Shown: positions 32,167 through 40,051 of the stretch, piece after piece
Position numbering within the stretch: position 1 is the stretch's first letter
Layout of the letters: every line of letters starts with the position of its first letter
NCBI GenBank assembly: GCA_003151955.1
Contig: PLZB01000078.1
Location: forward strand, 188 to 64,187
Direction of reading: 5' to 3'
DNA from: Acidimicrobiaceae bacterium
GTDB taxonomy: Bacteria; Actinomycetota; Acidimicrobiia; Acidimicrobiales; UBA8190
DNA: 64,000 bases
Notes under the pieces: model-generated
The model's database searches: none
The model's input: only the letters and a program-made list of their open reading frames with translations
Told to the model about the DNA's origin: nothing
Position numbers and translations under genes: made by a program

Positions 32167-32955
32167 TCAGACGTCGGGGAAGCCCAGGGAGAGGTTGGGG
32201 GCCTCGGTGCCCCCGTCGACCTCGAGAATCTTGCCGGTGATGTAGCCGCCCGCGGGGGAGACGAGGTAGACGACGGCGGCGGCGATGTCCTCGGGGTCGC
32301 CGATCCGGCGGAGGGGGGTGGCCTGCTCCATGGACCGGCGCATGGTCTCGTCGTTGAGGACGATGTCGAGGGCGGAGGTGGCCACCGAGCCGACGGCGAT
32401 GGCGTTGACCCGGATCCGGGGGGCGAGGTCCCGGGCCGCCAGCCGGGTGTAGTGGGCCAGGGCCGCCTTGGCCGTCCCGTAGGCGAGAAAGCCGCGGTCG
32501 GCCAACCGGCCCATGGCCGAGGAGATCCCGACGACCGCTCCCCCGTCGCCGTCGAGCATGTGGGGGACGGCGGCCCGGGTCAGGGCGTGGGCCGTGGAGA
32601 CGTTCCAGTGGAAGGCCGCCTCCAGGGCCCGGGGCGAGGTGTCGAGGAAGGCCCCGGGCATGGTCCCCCCGACATTGTTGACGACGATGTCGAGTCGGCC
32701 GAACCGCTCCTTGGCCACCTCGGCCAGGTTGGCCACGGCCTCGAGGTCGTCGAGGTCGGCCGGGACGACCTCGGCTTGTCGTCCGGCGGTCTCGATCCGG
32801 CCGGCCACCTGCCGGAGCTGCGCCTCGGTGCGGGACGAGATGACCACGTCGCAGCCCGCCTCGGCCAGGGCCACGGCCACGGCGGCCCCGATGCCCCGGC
32901 CGGCGCCCGTGACGACGGCGACCCGGTCGGTGAGTCGGAAACGGTCCAGGATCAT
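32167..32955 (-). CDS. Short-chain dehydrogenase/reductase
   Basis: The 262-residue protein is a classical SDR with the cofactor motif T-G-A-G-R-G-I-G (16-23), 'NNVGG' (93-97) and the catalytic Ser145 or Ser146, Tyr159 and Lys163 ('AYGTAKAAL'). The C-terminal '[19 protein letters not shown]' is the usual end of the FabG-like subgroup. Asp and Arg at the end of strand 2 are replaced by 'SSRTE', favouring NADP(H). The substrate is unknown; the neighbours suggest a hydroxy-/keto-steroid or acyl-CoA step. It sits in the middle of a minus-strand oxidative block. Confidence 0.88.
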   Translation of the reverse strand: MILDRFRLTDRVAVVTGAGRGIGAAVAVALAEAGCDVVISSRTEAQLRQVAGRIETAGRQAEVVPADLDDLEAVANLAEVAKERFGRLDIVVNNVGGTMPGAFLDTSPRALEAAFHWNVSTAHALTRAAVPHMLDGDGGAVVGISSAMGRLADRGFLAYGTAKAALAHYTRLAARDLAPRIRVNAIAVGSVATSALDIVLNDETMRRSMEQATPLRRIGDPEDIAAAVVYLVSPAGGYITGKILEVDGGTEAPNLSLGFPDV

Positions 32956-32983
32956 GGTTGCTCCTCGGGTCGGGAAACGGTGG

Positions 32984-33793
32984 TCAGTAGCCGGGAAAGA
33001 CGGCCCGGAGCTCGTCGAGGGCGATGGTGGTGCTCTCGTAGACGAGCTCGGCCGGGGTGTGGGCGCGGTCCATCCGGCCGGTCAGGAGCCGGGGGAGGGC
33101 TTCGGCGGGGAGGGTCAGGGACCCGTCGACCCCCTCGGCCCGGGGCCCGCCGGGGAGGAGCCGGCTGTGGTCGCCGATCTCGAGGAGGAACTGGTAGCCG
33201 GGCCAGGTGGTGGAGATGGCGATCCGGGCCGGCTCGCTGCCGATCTCCCGACCCAGGACCTCGGGGCGGACCCCCTGGAGGCCGAGGGGGTTGGTGACGA
33301 GGATCTCGGCGGCGTCCTCGGCCAGGGGGGCGGCCGGGTCGATGCTGGCCAGGATGTCCCAGCGGTGCAGGGCGTGCTCGGCCAGCCGGGCCAGGACGAC
33401 CGAGAGGAGAGGCTGGGGGGCGGCCTGCCAGGGGACCTTGATCCCCAGGCCGGCCAGGGTGGCGTCGTCGAGGGTCTCGAGGGCGGTCACATAGGCCCCG
33501 TCGGCCTGGACGAAGCCGGCGGCCTGCCCGGCCGGGTCGAGGCCGTCCCAGCGGGCCCAGACAGGGGCGTAGCGGTCGGTGGGGAAGGGCTCCCCCCCGG
33601 CCCGGGCCGCCTCCAGGTTGGCCAGGGCGATCTCGGCCGTCGATCCCAGGTGGGAGAGGACCTGGGCCCGGGTCCAGTCCGGGCAGCAGGAGGCGGCCGT
33701 CAGGTCGGCCGGCCCGGAGCCGGCGGCGAAGCCGGCCAGGTCGTGGTGGCTGTGGCGGAGGGCGGAGACGACCTCCCGGGGGCTGGTGGTCAC
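32984..33793 (-). CDS. Mycothiol-type maleylpyruvate isomerase / DinB-like domain protein
   Basis: The 269-residue protein has the helical-bundle N-terminal domain of the MDMPI/DinB fold ('[20 protein letters not shown]', '[20 protein letters not shown]') and a C-terminal sterol-carrier-like alpha/beta domain ('[20 protein letters not shown]'). The His and Asp/Glu positions expected of the metal site are H in 'SHLG' and H-x-x-D in 'LHRWD'. In actinobacteria such proteins perform mycothiol-dependent reactions. Here the reaction is unknown. The GTG start at 33793 overlaps the stop of the PPOX gene (GTGA), so they are coupled. Confidence 0.72.
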   Translation of the reverse strand: MTTSPREVVSALRHSHHDLAGFAAGSGPADLTAASCCPDWTRAQVLSHLGSTAEIALANLEAARAGGEPFPTDRYAPVWARWDGLDPAGQAAGFVQADGAYVTALETLDDATLAGLGIKVPWQAAPQPLLSVVLARLAEHALHRWDILASIDPAAPLAEDAAEILVTNPLGLQGVRPEVLGREIGSEPARIAISTTWPGYQFLLEIGDHSRLLPGGPRAEGVDGSLTLPAEALPRLLTGRMDRAHTPAELVYESTTIALDELRAVFPGY

Positions 33794-34290
33794 GCCGGCC
33801 GGGTGGAGGGGAGGCCGAGCTTGCGGTGGTCCCAGGAGACCGTCCGGTCGACGTGGAGCTTGATGACGACCCGCTTGACCAACATGGTCTCGACGAAGGG
33901 CCGGAGCTCCTCGGTGTAGGGGGAGTAGTAGCGCTCGAAGACGTTGACGCCGAGCTCCCAGAGCCGGTCGGGGTCCTCGACGATCTCGGCCTTCCCGACG
34001 AGCTCGACCCCCCGGAGCTCCTCGTAGTAGTCCCCGTCCTCGAAGAGGCAGGTGAGCCTGGGGTCCCGCCGGAGGTTCTGGACCTTCTGGGCCTTGGCCT
34101 TCGTCTCGACGGCGATCGCCCCCTCCAGGAACCCGTACCACATGGCCACGGCGTGGATCGATCCGTCGGGTCCCATCGAGCACATCGACAGGGGGCGGCG
34201 CTCGGCCAGGAAGGCGTCGACCTCCTCCGGGGCCATCTTGATGAGGTCCCGCTGCTTGACCCCGTGGCCCATCTGCTGGGGCTGCTCCAT
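33790..34290 (-). CDS. Pyridoxamine 5'-phosphate oxidase-like (probably F420- or flavin-binding) protein
   Basis: The 166-residue split-barrel protein shows the pattern 'VDAFLAERRPLSMCSMGPDG', 'HAVAMWYGFLEGAIAVETKA' and 'KVQNLRRDPRLTCLFEDGD'. This is typical of the PPOX-class enzymes that use deazaflavin F420 or FMN in Actinobacteria. Members reduce or protect small molecules. It is the first gene of a coupled pair with the DinB-like gene and lies 116 bases downstream of the P450 gene on the same strand. Confidence 0.8.
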   Translation of the reverse strand: MEQPQQMGHGVKQRDLIKMAPEEVDAFLAERRPLSMCSMGPDGSIHAVAMWYGFLEGAIAVETKAKAQKVQNLRRDPRLTCLFEDGDYYEELRGVELVGKAEIVEDPDRLWELGVNVFERYYSPYTEELRPFVETMLVKRVVIKLHVDRTVSWDHRKLGLPSTRPA

Positions 34291-34406
34291 CGGTCGTCCC
34301 CTCCTCCCCGGCCCCCTGGCCGGTCCCCAGCCTGGCCCGGTCCGCCCGAGTCCGCCACCCGGTCCGGCCCGACCCCCCTGGGGATGGGTCCCTCGGACGG
34401 GCCCGG

Positions 34407-35684
34407 TCAGGGAGAAACGGTGCAGGGGAGGTGCTTGATGCCGTTGATGAAGTTGGAGAGGAGCCGGTCGGGAGGGCCGGTCGCCACCAGGCCGGGGGCC
34501 CGGGCGAAGAGCTCCCGGAACATGACGGTCATCTCCCGGCGGGCCAGGTGGGCCCCGAGGCAGAAGTGGGGACCGGCCCCCCCGAAGCCGACGTGGGGGT
34601 TGGGGTTTCGCAGGACGTCGAACCGGTCCGGGTCGGTGAAGACCGCCTCGTCCCGGTTCCCCGAGTTGTAGAAGAGGAGGACCTTGTCCCCCTCGGCGAA
34701 CTCCTGGCCCGAGACCGTGGTGGGCCCGGTCACGGTCCGCCGCATGAAGATGACCGGAGTGGCCCAGCGGACGATCTCGTCCACGGCGGTGGCGGAGACC
34801 CCCTCGACGTCGGCGGCCCAGACGGCCCGCTGGTCGGGGTGCTCGGTCAGGGCCCAGAGGCCGTGGCTGATGGCGTTGCGGGTGGTCTCGTTCCCGGCCA
34901 CCACCAGGAGGATGAAGAAGGAGGCCAGCTCGGCGTGGGTGAGGGCCTCTCCGTCCAGGTTGGTGTTCACGAGAGCCGAGGTGAGGTCGTCGGTCGGGTT
35001 GTCGATGCGGAAGGCGGCCAGGCTCTGCATCAGGGCGCTCAACTCCAGGGCGGCCCCGACGAAGGCGGCCATGATGTCGCTGCCCTCGGGGATGTACTCG
35101 GGGTCCCCGGCGCTGAGGATGACGTTCGAGCAGCGGAAGACGGTCTCGTAGTCGGCCTCGGCCACGCCCATCATGTCGCAGATGATCTTGAGGGGGAGCC
35201 GGGCCGCCACCTCGGTGACGAAGTCCCCCCCGCCCGAGGCCAGGAGGTCATCGACGATGTCGGCGGCGACGGCGCTGACGGTGCCCTCGATGGAGGCGAC
35301 CATCCGGGGGTTGAAGGCCGAGGAGACGATCCGGCGGAGCCGGGCGTGCTTGGGGTTGTCCTCGTTGATCATCCCCCCGAAGAACTCGTTCATCTCCGGG
35401 GGCATGTCGATGACGCTGGTGGCCCCCTTCCCGGAGCAGAACCGCTCGGGGTGGCGACTCATCTCGGTGATGTCGCCGTGGCGGGTGACGGCCCGGTAGC
35501 CGGGGCCCCTGGGGAGGTCGATGCCGAGGCCGGGGGGGAGTTCCGGCTCCTCGAAGAAGGCGAAGGGGCGGTCACGGCGCATCGCCGCGAAGGCGGCCTC
35601 CCGTTCCGGCCAGGGTCGGGCCCAGAACTCGATGTCGGAGAGGTTCACCTGGTCCAGGTCCACGGAGGGGAGGTCGAGGTCCAC
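34407..35684 (-). CDS. Cytochrome P450, CYP124-like
   Basis: The 425-residue P450 has the I-helix 'LLVVAGNETTRNAISHG' (oxygen-activating E-T-T), the K-helix E-x-x-R ('DEIVRWATPVIFMRR') and the haem loop 'GFGGAGPHFCLGAHLARRE' with the cysteine ligand. The whole sequence, from 'VNLSDIEFWARPWPEREAAF' to 'NFINGIKHLPCT', reads closest to mycobacterial CYP124, which hydroxylates the terminal carbon of methyl-branched lipids and also cholest-4-en-3-one. CYP125/142 are more distant by eye. It is membrane-free and needs ferredoxin and a reductase, which are not encoded nearby. The ipd operon and FadE26-like gene in this window support a steroid or isoprenoid role. Confidence 0.88.
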   Translation of the reverse strand: MDLDLPSVDLDQVNLSDIEFWARPWPEREAAFAAMRRDRPFAFFEEPELPPGLGIDLPRGPGYRAVTRHGDITEMSRHPERFCSGKGATSVIDMPPEMNEFFGGMINEDNPKHARLRRIVSSAFNPRMVASIEGTVSAVAADIVDDLLASGGGDFVTEVAARLPLKIICDMMGVAEADYETVFRCSNVILSAGDPEYIPEGSDIMAAFVGAALELSALMQSLAAFRIDNPTDDLTSALVNTNLDGEALTHAELASFFILLVVAGNETTRNAISHGLWALTEHPDQRAVWAADVEGVSATAVDEIVRWATPVIFMRRTVTGPTTVSGQEFAEGDKVLLFYNSGNRDEAVFTDPDRFDVLRNPNPHVGFGGAGPHFCLGAHLARREMTVMFRELFARAPGLVATGPPDRLLSNFINGIKHLPCTVSP

Positions 35685-35764
35685 GGGGCTCCTTGCGTCG
35701 AGGGGCGGAACATATCGGCAGTGTTCCTGCCACTATCCAAGCACCGGGTGGCGACGGGGGCGAG

Positions 35765-36424
35765 TCAGCTCCCGAGCCGTTGGCGGAGCTCGAGGTAGAC
35801 CCGGGGGCCCACCAGGGCTTCGAGCTCCTCCGCCATCGACTCCACCACGGGCCGGTCCCCGACCAGGGCCCGGGTCCCCTCGGTGCAGCACCAGGCCATC
35901 GTCTCCCCCTCGGCTCCCCAGTCGGCCCGGGTCCAGGCCCGGACCGTGGCCACCTCTGGCCCCTCCCCGGGACCCTCCTCCCAGTCGACCTTGAGGGGGA
36001 GCTGCCAGCAGACCGAGGGCTTCAGGTCGATGGGGGACTCCCCGGTGTCGAGAGCCGAGAGGTGGAGGGCGCAGCCCGCCCCCCCGGCGAAGCCGACCCG
36101 GTTCAGGAAGATGCAGGCCCCCTCGACGATCCTGGTGCTCCCCCGGGCCGGGTCGGCGAAGACCCCGCCCTCGGCGGCCTCGGTCGCGAATTGGAACCGG
36201 GCCGGGTCCAAGGTGGCGGCGAAGGCCCCGATCCGCAGGGCCTCCTCCTCCCCGTCGAGGTCCGCCCCCACCGAGCAGCAGCCCTGGCCGGGACGGGCAT
36301 CGGCCTCGGGGAGGATCCCGAGACAGCCCCGGCCCCAGATGCAGGTCCAATTGGAGGTGAGGAAGGCCCGGTCGAACCGCCAGGTCGTCTCCCCGTCGGG
36401 GATCTCGGTGAACCGGGCGTCCAT
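35765..36424 (-). CDS. Cysteine-rich protein, YkgJ/DUF3109-like
   Basis: The 219-residue soluble protein has about ten cysteines in spaced groups: 'WTCIWGRGCLGI', 'GQGCCSVGAD', 'EGACIFLNRVGFAGGAGCAL', 'KPSVCWQLPL' and 'MAWCCTEG'. The block C-[IV]-F-L-N-x-x-G... followed by 'KPxxCWxxPL' recalls the zinc/iron-binding YkgJ and DUF3109 families. Metal or Fe-S binding is likely, though no reaction is known. It is a single gene upstream of, and on the same strand as, the P450 gene, separated by 80 bases. Confidence 0.6.
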   Translation of the reverse strand: MDARFTEIPDGETTWRFDRAFLTSNWTCIWGRGCLGILPEADARPGQGCCSVGADLDGEEEALRIGAFAATLDPARFQFATEAAEGGVFADPARGSTRIVEGACIFLNRVGFAGGAGCALHLSALDTGESPIDLKPSVCWQLPLKVDWEEGPGEGPEVATVRAWTRADWGAEGETMAWCCTEGTRALVGDRPVVESMAEELEALVGPRVYLELRQRLGS

Positions 36425-36466
36425 GGGGGAAGCGTAGACAGATCGGCCCCGGCCGAGGTCAGGCGC

Positions 36467-37882
36467 TCAGGGGGTGGCGAAGGCGTAGACGGGCATGTCG
36501 TTGTAGGCGGGGGAGTCCTGGGGGAGGAAGGGCCCGTTGACGATGACCCCCATCTGGCCGTTGGGGGCGGGGCCGGCGTCGCCCTCGACGGTGATGACGG
36601 CCCCGTCCGGCCAGACCTGGGCCACGATCCCGACGTGGAAGGAGGTGGCTGTGGACGAGGGGCCGGTGCCGTAGAGGATGGCGTCGCCGGGGAGGACGGT
36701 GGCGTCGCCGGGGGTGAATTCGGAGGTGTGCTGCTGGGCCCAGACGTCGATGTCCCCGGTGAAGGCGTAGCGGGGGATGGGGATCCCCTCGTCCTCCCAG
36801 ACCGAGGTGGCGAAGAGGGCGCACCAGGGCTCGCAGGGCCCGTAGGGGTTGCAGAAGTTCCCCGCGTCCTCCAGGGGGTCCCCCCCGACCTGGCCGGCGG
36901 CGTCGGCGACGAGGGCGGCGGACCGGGGGCTCTCGGGGAGGGAGGGGGTGGAGAAGGAGACGTTCCAGTCGTCGGGGGAGAGGAGCCAGTAGCCCCCGCC
37001 GTCGGGGGTGGCCACGATGGCGGTCACGGGGGGGTCGGGGAGGGCGACCCCGTTGCCGTGGTAGCCGGCGTCGCCGAAGGTGAAGACACCCCCGTCGCCC
37101 GAGGCCAGCCAGTAGCCCTTCCCGTCGGGGGTGGACGCCATGGAGACCACGGAGTTGTTGAGGGGCTGGCCTCCCATCGACCCGTAGTAGCCGGCGTCGC
37201 CGAAGGCGAAGATCCCCCCGTCGAAGGCCACCAGCCAGTAGCCCTTCCCGTCGGGGGTGGCCGCCATCGCCACGATGGCCTGGTTGAGGGGGTGACCTCC
37301 CATCGATCCGAGGAAGGGGGCGTCGCCGAAGGCGAAGATCCCCCCGTCCGAGGCGACCAGCCAGTAGCCCCTCCCGTCCGGGGTGCTGGCCATCGCGGTG
37401 ATGGGCAGGTTGAGGGGGTGGCCTCCCATCGAGCCGTGGAAGCCGGCGTCGCCGAAGGCGAAGATGCCGCCGTCGAGGGCTCCGAGCCAGTAGCCCTTCC
37501 CGTCGGGGGTGCCGGCCAGGGCCACCACGGGGGCGGTGAGGGGGAAGGAGCCGGCCGATCCCAGGTAGCCGGCGTCGCCGTAGGTGAAGACCCCGCCGTC
37601 GGCCGAGGCCAGCCAGTAGCCCTTCCCGTCGGGGGTGGCCGCCATGGCCGTGACGGGCTCGTTGAGGGTCAACGAGGCGGGGGAGCCGAAGTTCCCGGCA
37701 TTGCCGTAGCCGGGGATCCCGGACCCGGTGTAGGCGTGGGGCCGGAGCCCGGCGGAGGTCACCGGGGCGGCGGCCCCGGCCGGGAGGGCGGCGGCGGCGC
37801 CGAGGAGGGCGGCGAGGAGGGCGGCGAGGAGGAGGCCCAGCCCGAGAAGGGGCACCGGCCTGCAGGGTCGGCTCCAGGACAT
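36467..37882 (-). CDS. Secreted TPDGKGYWL-repeat beta-propeller with C-terminal CHAP-type amidase domain
   Basis: The 471-residue protein has a signal peptide (hydrophobic core 'LLGLGLLLAALLAALLGAA', cleavage near 'LPAGAAAP'). It continues with six consecutive 42-residue units built on 'TPDGKGYWLVASDGGIFAFG' plus 'DAxFxGSMGG', forming a propeller common in Acidimicrobiia. The C-terminal 150 residues contain 'CEPWCALFATSVWEDEG' and 'SFHVGIVAQVWPDG', the Cys and His of a CHAP/NlpC-like peptidoglycan amidase or peptidase, with 'ITVEGDAG' as a likely third position. The ATG at 37882 is chosen to fit the signal peptide. It probably binds and cuts cell wall outside the cell. Confidence 0.82.
   Translation of the reverse strand: MSWSRPCRPVPLLGLGLLLAALLAALLGAAAALPAGAAAPVTSAGLRPHAYTGSGIPGYGNAGNFGSPASLTLNEPVTAMAATPDGKGYWLASADGGVFTYGDAGYLGSAGSFPLTAPVVALAGTPDGKGYWLGALDGGIFAFGDAGFHGSMGGHPLNLPITAMASTPDGRGYWLVASDGGIFAFGDAPFLGSMGGHPLNQAIVAMAATPDGKGYWLVAFDGGIFAFGDAGYYGSMGGQPLNNSVVSMASTPDGKGYWLASGDGGVFTFGDAGYHGNGVALPDPPVTAIVATPDGGGYWLLSPDDWNVSFSTPSLPESPRSAALVADAAGQVGGDPLEDAGNFCNPYGPCEPWCALFATSVWEDEGIPIPRYAFTGDIDVWAQQHTSEFTPGDATVLPGDAILYGTGPSSTATSFHVGIVAQVWPDGAVITVEGDAGPAPNGQMGVIVNGPFLPQDSPAYNDMPVYAFATP
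36960..37700 (-). repeat. Six 126-bp coding repeats (propeller blades)
   Basis: The units encode 42 residues each with the invariant core ATPDG[KR]GYWL followed by DGG[IV]F[AT][FY]GDA. The middle units are the most alike at the DNA level (the block encoding GSMGGHPLN is shared), which suggests recent duplication. Borders are approximate. Confidence 0.8.
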
Positions 37883-37965
37883 GGCGGCCAGCCTCCCCGG
37901 CCCACCTGTGAACCACCTTGGCATACGAACAACATTGCGTGAAGAAACGACCACACTCCGTGGGA

Positions 37966-38871
37966 TCAGAGGCGGGCAAGCACCTCGGGCCAGCCCTCCC
38001 GGGCGCTCCGGAAGCGGGGGGACCAACCCGAGGCCTCGGTGAAGCGGCGGTTCGAGACCCGCTGGGAACGGGCCAGAACGGCGGCCCGTTTGCCGGCCAG
38101 CCGGGCCCCGCCGGCCGGGGCGATCCGGGGAAGGCCGACCCCGAGGGCCCGGGCCAGGCTGTCGAAGTACTCCCGGCGGGTCAGGGGCTCGTCGTCCCCG
38201 ACGTTGTAGGTCCCGGCCGGGGCCCCGAGGGCGGCCACGACGGCTCCGGCGGCGTCGTCGGTGTGGAGGGAGGAGATGTAGCGCTCCGCTCCGAAGCCGG
38301 CGGCCAGCCGGCGGCGGACCAGGGAGACGGTGTCCCGGGTGGTGTGGCTGCCGGGCCCGTAGAAGGTGGCGAACCTGAGGACGACCCCCTGGGCTCCGCC
38401 GGCGGTGACCCGGGCCGCGCTGGCCTCGGCCTCGAGGGCGGTGGCGAGGTTGGCCACCGCATCGATCGGGCTCCCCTCGTCGAGCCAGTCGTCCCCGCCG
38501 TCGGCGTAGAGGAATGCGATCGACTCCTGGACGTAGCGGTCCGCCCCCGCTTCCAGGGCGGCCCCGGCCAGGTTCCGGGCCGCCTCCGTCCGGAGCCGGT
38601 CGTTCTCGGCCCAGGCCCTGGGGAGGGCCATCTTCGAGGTCCTGGGGATGTGGGTGGCCAGGTTGCAGACCACCTCGTGGCCGACCACGGCCCGGCTGAC
38701 GGCCCCGGCGTCGAAGAGGTCCAGATCGACGGCCCGGGCCCCGAGTCCCTCGACCAGGGCCACCCCGGCGGGGGAGCGGGTGGCGGCCGTCACCTCGTGG
38801 CCGGCCCCCAGGAGCCGGGGGAGGACCCCCCGACCCAGGACGCCGGTCGCCCCGGCCACGAAGATCCTCAT
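37966..38871 (-). CDS. NAD-dependent epimerase/dehydratase family protein
   Basis: The 301-residue extended-SDR protein has G-A-T-G-V-L-G (7-13), 'VDLDLFDAGAVSRAVVGHEV', the middle block 'VLRFATFYGPGSHTTRD' and 'SLHTDDAAGAVVAALGAPAG'. In place of the usual Y-x-x-x-K it reads 'YVQESIAFLYADGG', so it may be a non-catalytic NAD(P)H-binding sensor or a divergent reductase. Its start overlaps the end of the (broken) Rrf2 regulator gene by four bases, so it was the regulated partner. Confidence 0.8.
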   Translation of the reverse strand: MRIFVAGATGVLGRGVLPRLLGAGHEVTAATRSPAGVALVEGLGARAVDLDLFDAGAVSRAVVGHEVVCNLATHIPRTSKMALPRAWAENDRLRTEAARNLAGAALEAGADRYVQESIAFLYADGGDDWLDEGSPIDAVANLATALEAEASAARVTAGGAQGVVLRFATFYGPGSHTTRDTVSLVRRRLAAGFGAERYISSLHTDDAAGAVVAALGAPAGTYNVGDDEPLTRREYFDSLARALGVGLPRIAPAGGARLAGKRAAVLARSQRVSNRRFTEASGWSPRFRSAREGWPEVLARL

Positions 38872-39333
38872 CTGACCACCTCCTCCATCCAGGCGGCCGA
38901 ACGGGCCGCCACTCCAGGGTCGATGTCGGTCAGGACCCCGGCCTGGAGGTCGGCCAGGGTCCTGGCCCTGAGCACCGACCGCCAGGCCTCCTCGGCCGCC
39001 CCCATGGCCCGGGCGATCCCGCAGGCGACGGGGTAGCAGTCCGGTCCCCCGGACGCTGGTCCCCGCCGCCGGATCTCCGTGCAGCGGAAGGCGCTGTCAG
39101 CACCCTCAAGGGCTTCGACCACCTCGAGGAGGGTGATCCGGGCCGGGGACCGGGCCAGCCGGTAGCCGCCCCGGGGCCCGGGGGTGGAGGTCACGATCCC
39201 GGCCGCGGCCAGCGCCTGGAGGTGCTTGGCCAGGTAGGCCGGGGGGACCTCGTGGAACTCGGCCAGCCGGGCGGCCGGGAGGGAGGCTCCCGGGGGAAGG
39301 ACCCCCAGGAGGCTGCAGCTCCCCCATCCTCAC
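38868..39333 (-). pseudogene. Rrf2-family regulator with frameshifted N-terminus
   Basis: The Rrf2 text 'SCSLLGVLPPGASLPAARLA', 'EFHEVPPAYLAKHLQALAAA' and 'GIVTSTPGPRGGYRLARSPA' continues to the family end ('RAMGAAEEAWRSVLRARTLA'), with Cys in 'FRCTEIRRRG', 'DCYPVACG'. The initiation region (GTG at 39333 / ATG at 39327) is in another frame from the winged-helix text, and a TGA closes the correct frame just upstream. A start at the GTG of 'VTSTPG' (39194) would lack the DNA-binding helices. So the gene lost a few codons and its frame at the 5' end. A sequencing error is possible. The operator in front is intact. Confidence 0.65.
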
Positions 39334-39351
39334 GATCCCGACCCCATGAAT

Positions 39352-39370
39352 ACGGACAGTAGATGTCCGT
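39352..39370. promoter_or_regulatory. Inverted repeat ACGGACA-N5-TGTCCGT, likely Rrf2 operator
   Basis: The 7-bp half-sites are perfect and the spacer is GTAGA. It lies 19 bases upstream of the Rrf2-like start and 28 bases before the GNAT gene, so it could govern both directions. The spacing is the size of known Rrf2-family sites. Confidence 0.65.
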
Positions 39371-39397
39371 GATAGGGCTTGGCCAGGGCCTCGTAGG

Positions 39398-40051
39398 ATG
39401 GCCGGGGTGACCCCGGGCCCCCCCTCCCCGACCCTCCAGGGCGAGCTCGTCCGGTTGGAGCCCCTCGACCGTCGACACCTCCCCGGGCTCCTCGCCGCCG
39501 CCACCGAGGACCGGGCCCACTTCGGGTTCACCCCCGTCCCGGACGGCCGGGCCGGCCTCGAGGCCTACCTGGAACGGGCCGAGGCCGGACGCCGGGAGGG
39601 GAGCATGGTCCCCTTCGCCACGGTCGGGGCTGCCGACGGCCGGGTCCTCGGCTCCACCCGCTTCGCCTGCGTCGAGCGGTGGGACTGGCCCCCGGGCCAC
39701 CCCCAGGCCGGCCGGTCGGGTCCTGACGTGGTCGAGATCGGGTTCACCTGGCTGGCCGGCTCCGCCCTGCGGAGCGGGGCCAACCTGGAGGCCAAGCTCC
39801 TCATGCTCGCCCATGCCTTCGAGACCTGGGAGGTCCACCGGGTCCGGTTCCGGACCGACCGCCGCAACGAGCGGTCCCGGCTGGCCATCGAGGGGCTCGG
39901 GGCCGGCCTCGACGGGATCCTCCGGGCCGACCTCCCCGGCGCCGACGGGACGGTCCGGGACTCGGCCTACTTCTCCATCCTGGCCGTCGACTGGCCCCGG
40001 GCCAGGTCCACCATCAGGGCCCGGCTCGACCGGCGGGCCCCGGCCGGCTGA
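39398..40051 (+). CDS. GNAT-family N-acetyltransferase (RimJ/RimL-like)
   Basis: The 217-residue protein has 'LVRLEPLDRRHLPGLLAAA' at the start, as in RimJ/RimL-type acetyltransferases. The acetyl-CoA-binding segment is degenerate ('SGANLEAKLLMLAHAFETWE' followed by 'HRVRFRTDRRNERSRLAIEG'), and it ends with 'YFSILAVDWPRARS'. It is predicted to move an acetyl group to an amine (protein N-terminus or small molecule). The ATG at 39398 and a GTG at 39407 are both possible. Its 3' end overlaps the end of the convergent methyltransferase gene by 38 bases. Confidence 0.83.
   Translation: MAGVTPGPPSPTLQGELVRLEPLDRRHLPGLLAAATEDRAHFGFTPVPDGRAGLEAYLERAEAGRREGSMVPFATVGAADGRVLGSTRFACVERWDWPPGHPQAGRSGPDVVEIGFTWLAGSALRSGANLEAKLLMLAHAFETWEVHRVRFRTDRRNERSRLAIEGLGAGLDGILRADLPGADGTVRDSAYFSILAVDWPRARSTIRARLDRRAPAG

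Noticed and set aside
36960-37700. CRISPR-like or non-coding repeats
   Set aside because: The repeats are in frame, encode propeller blades and have no spacers.
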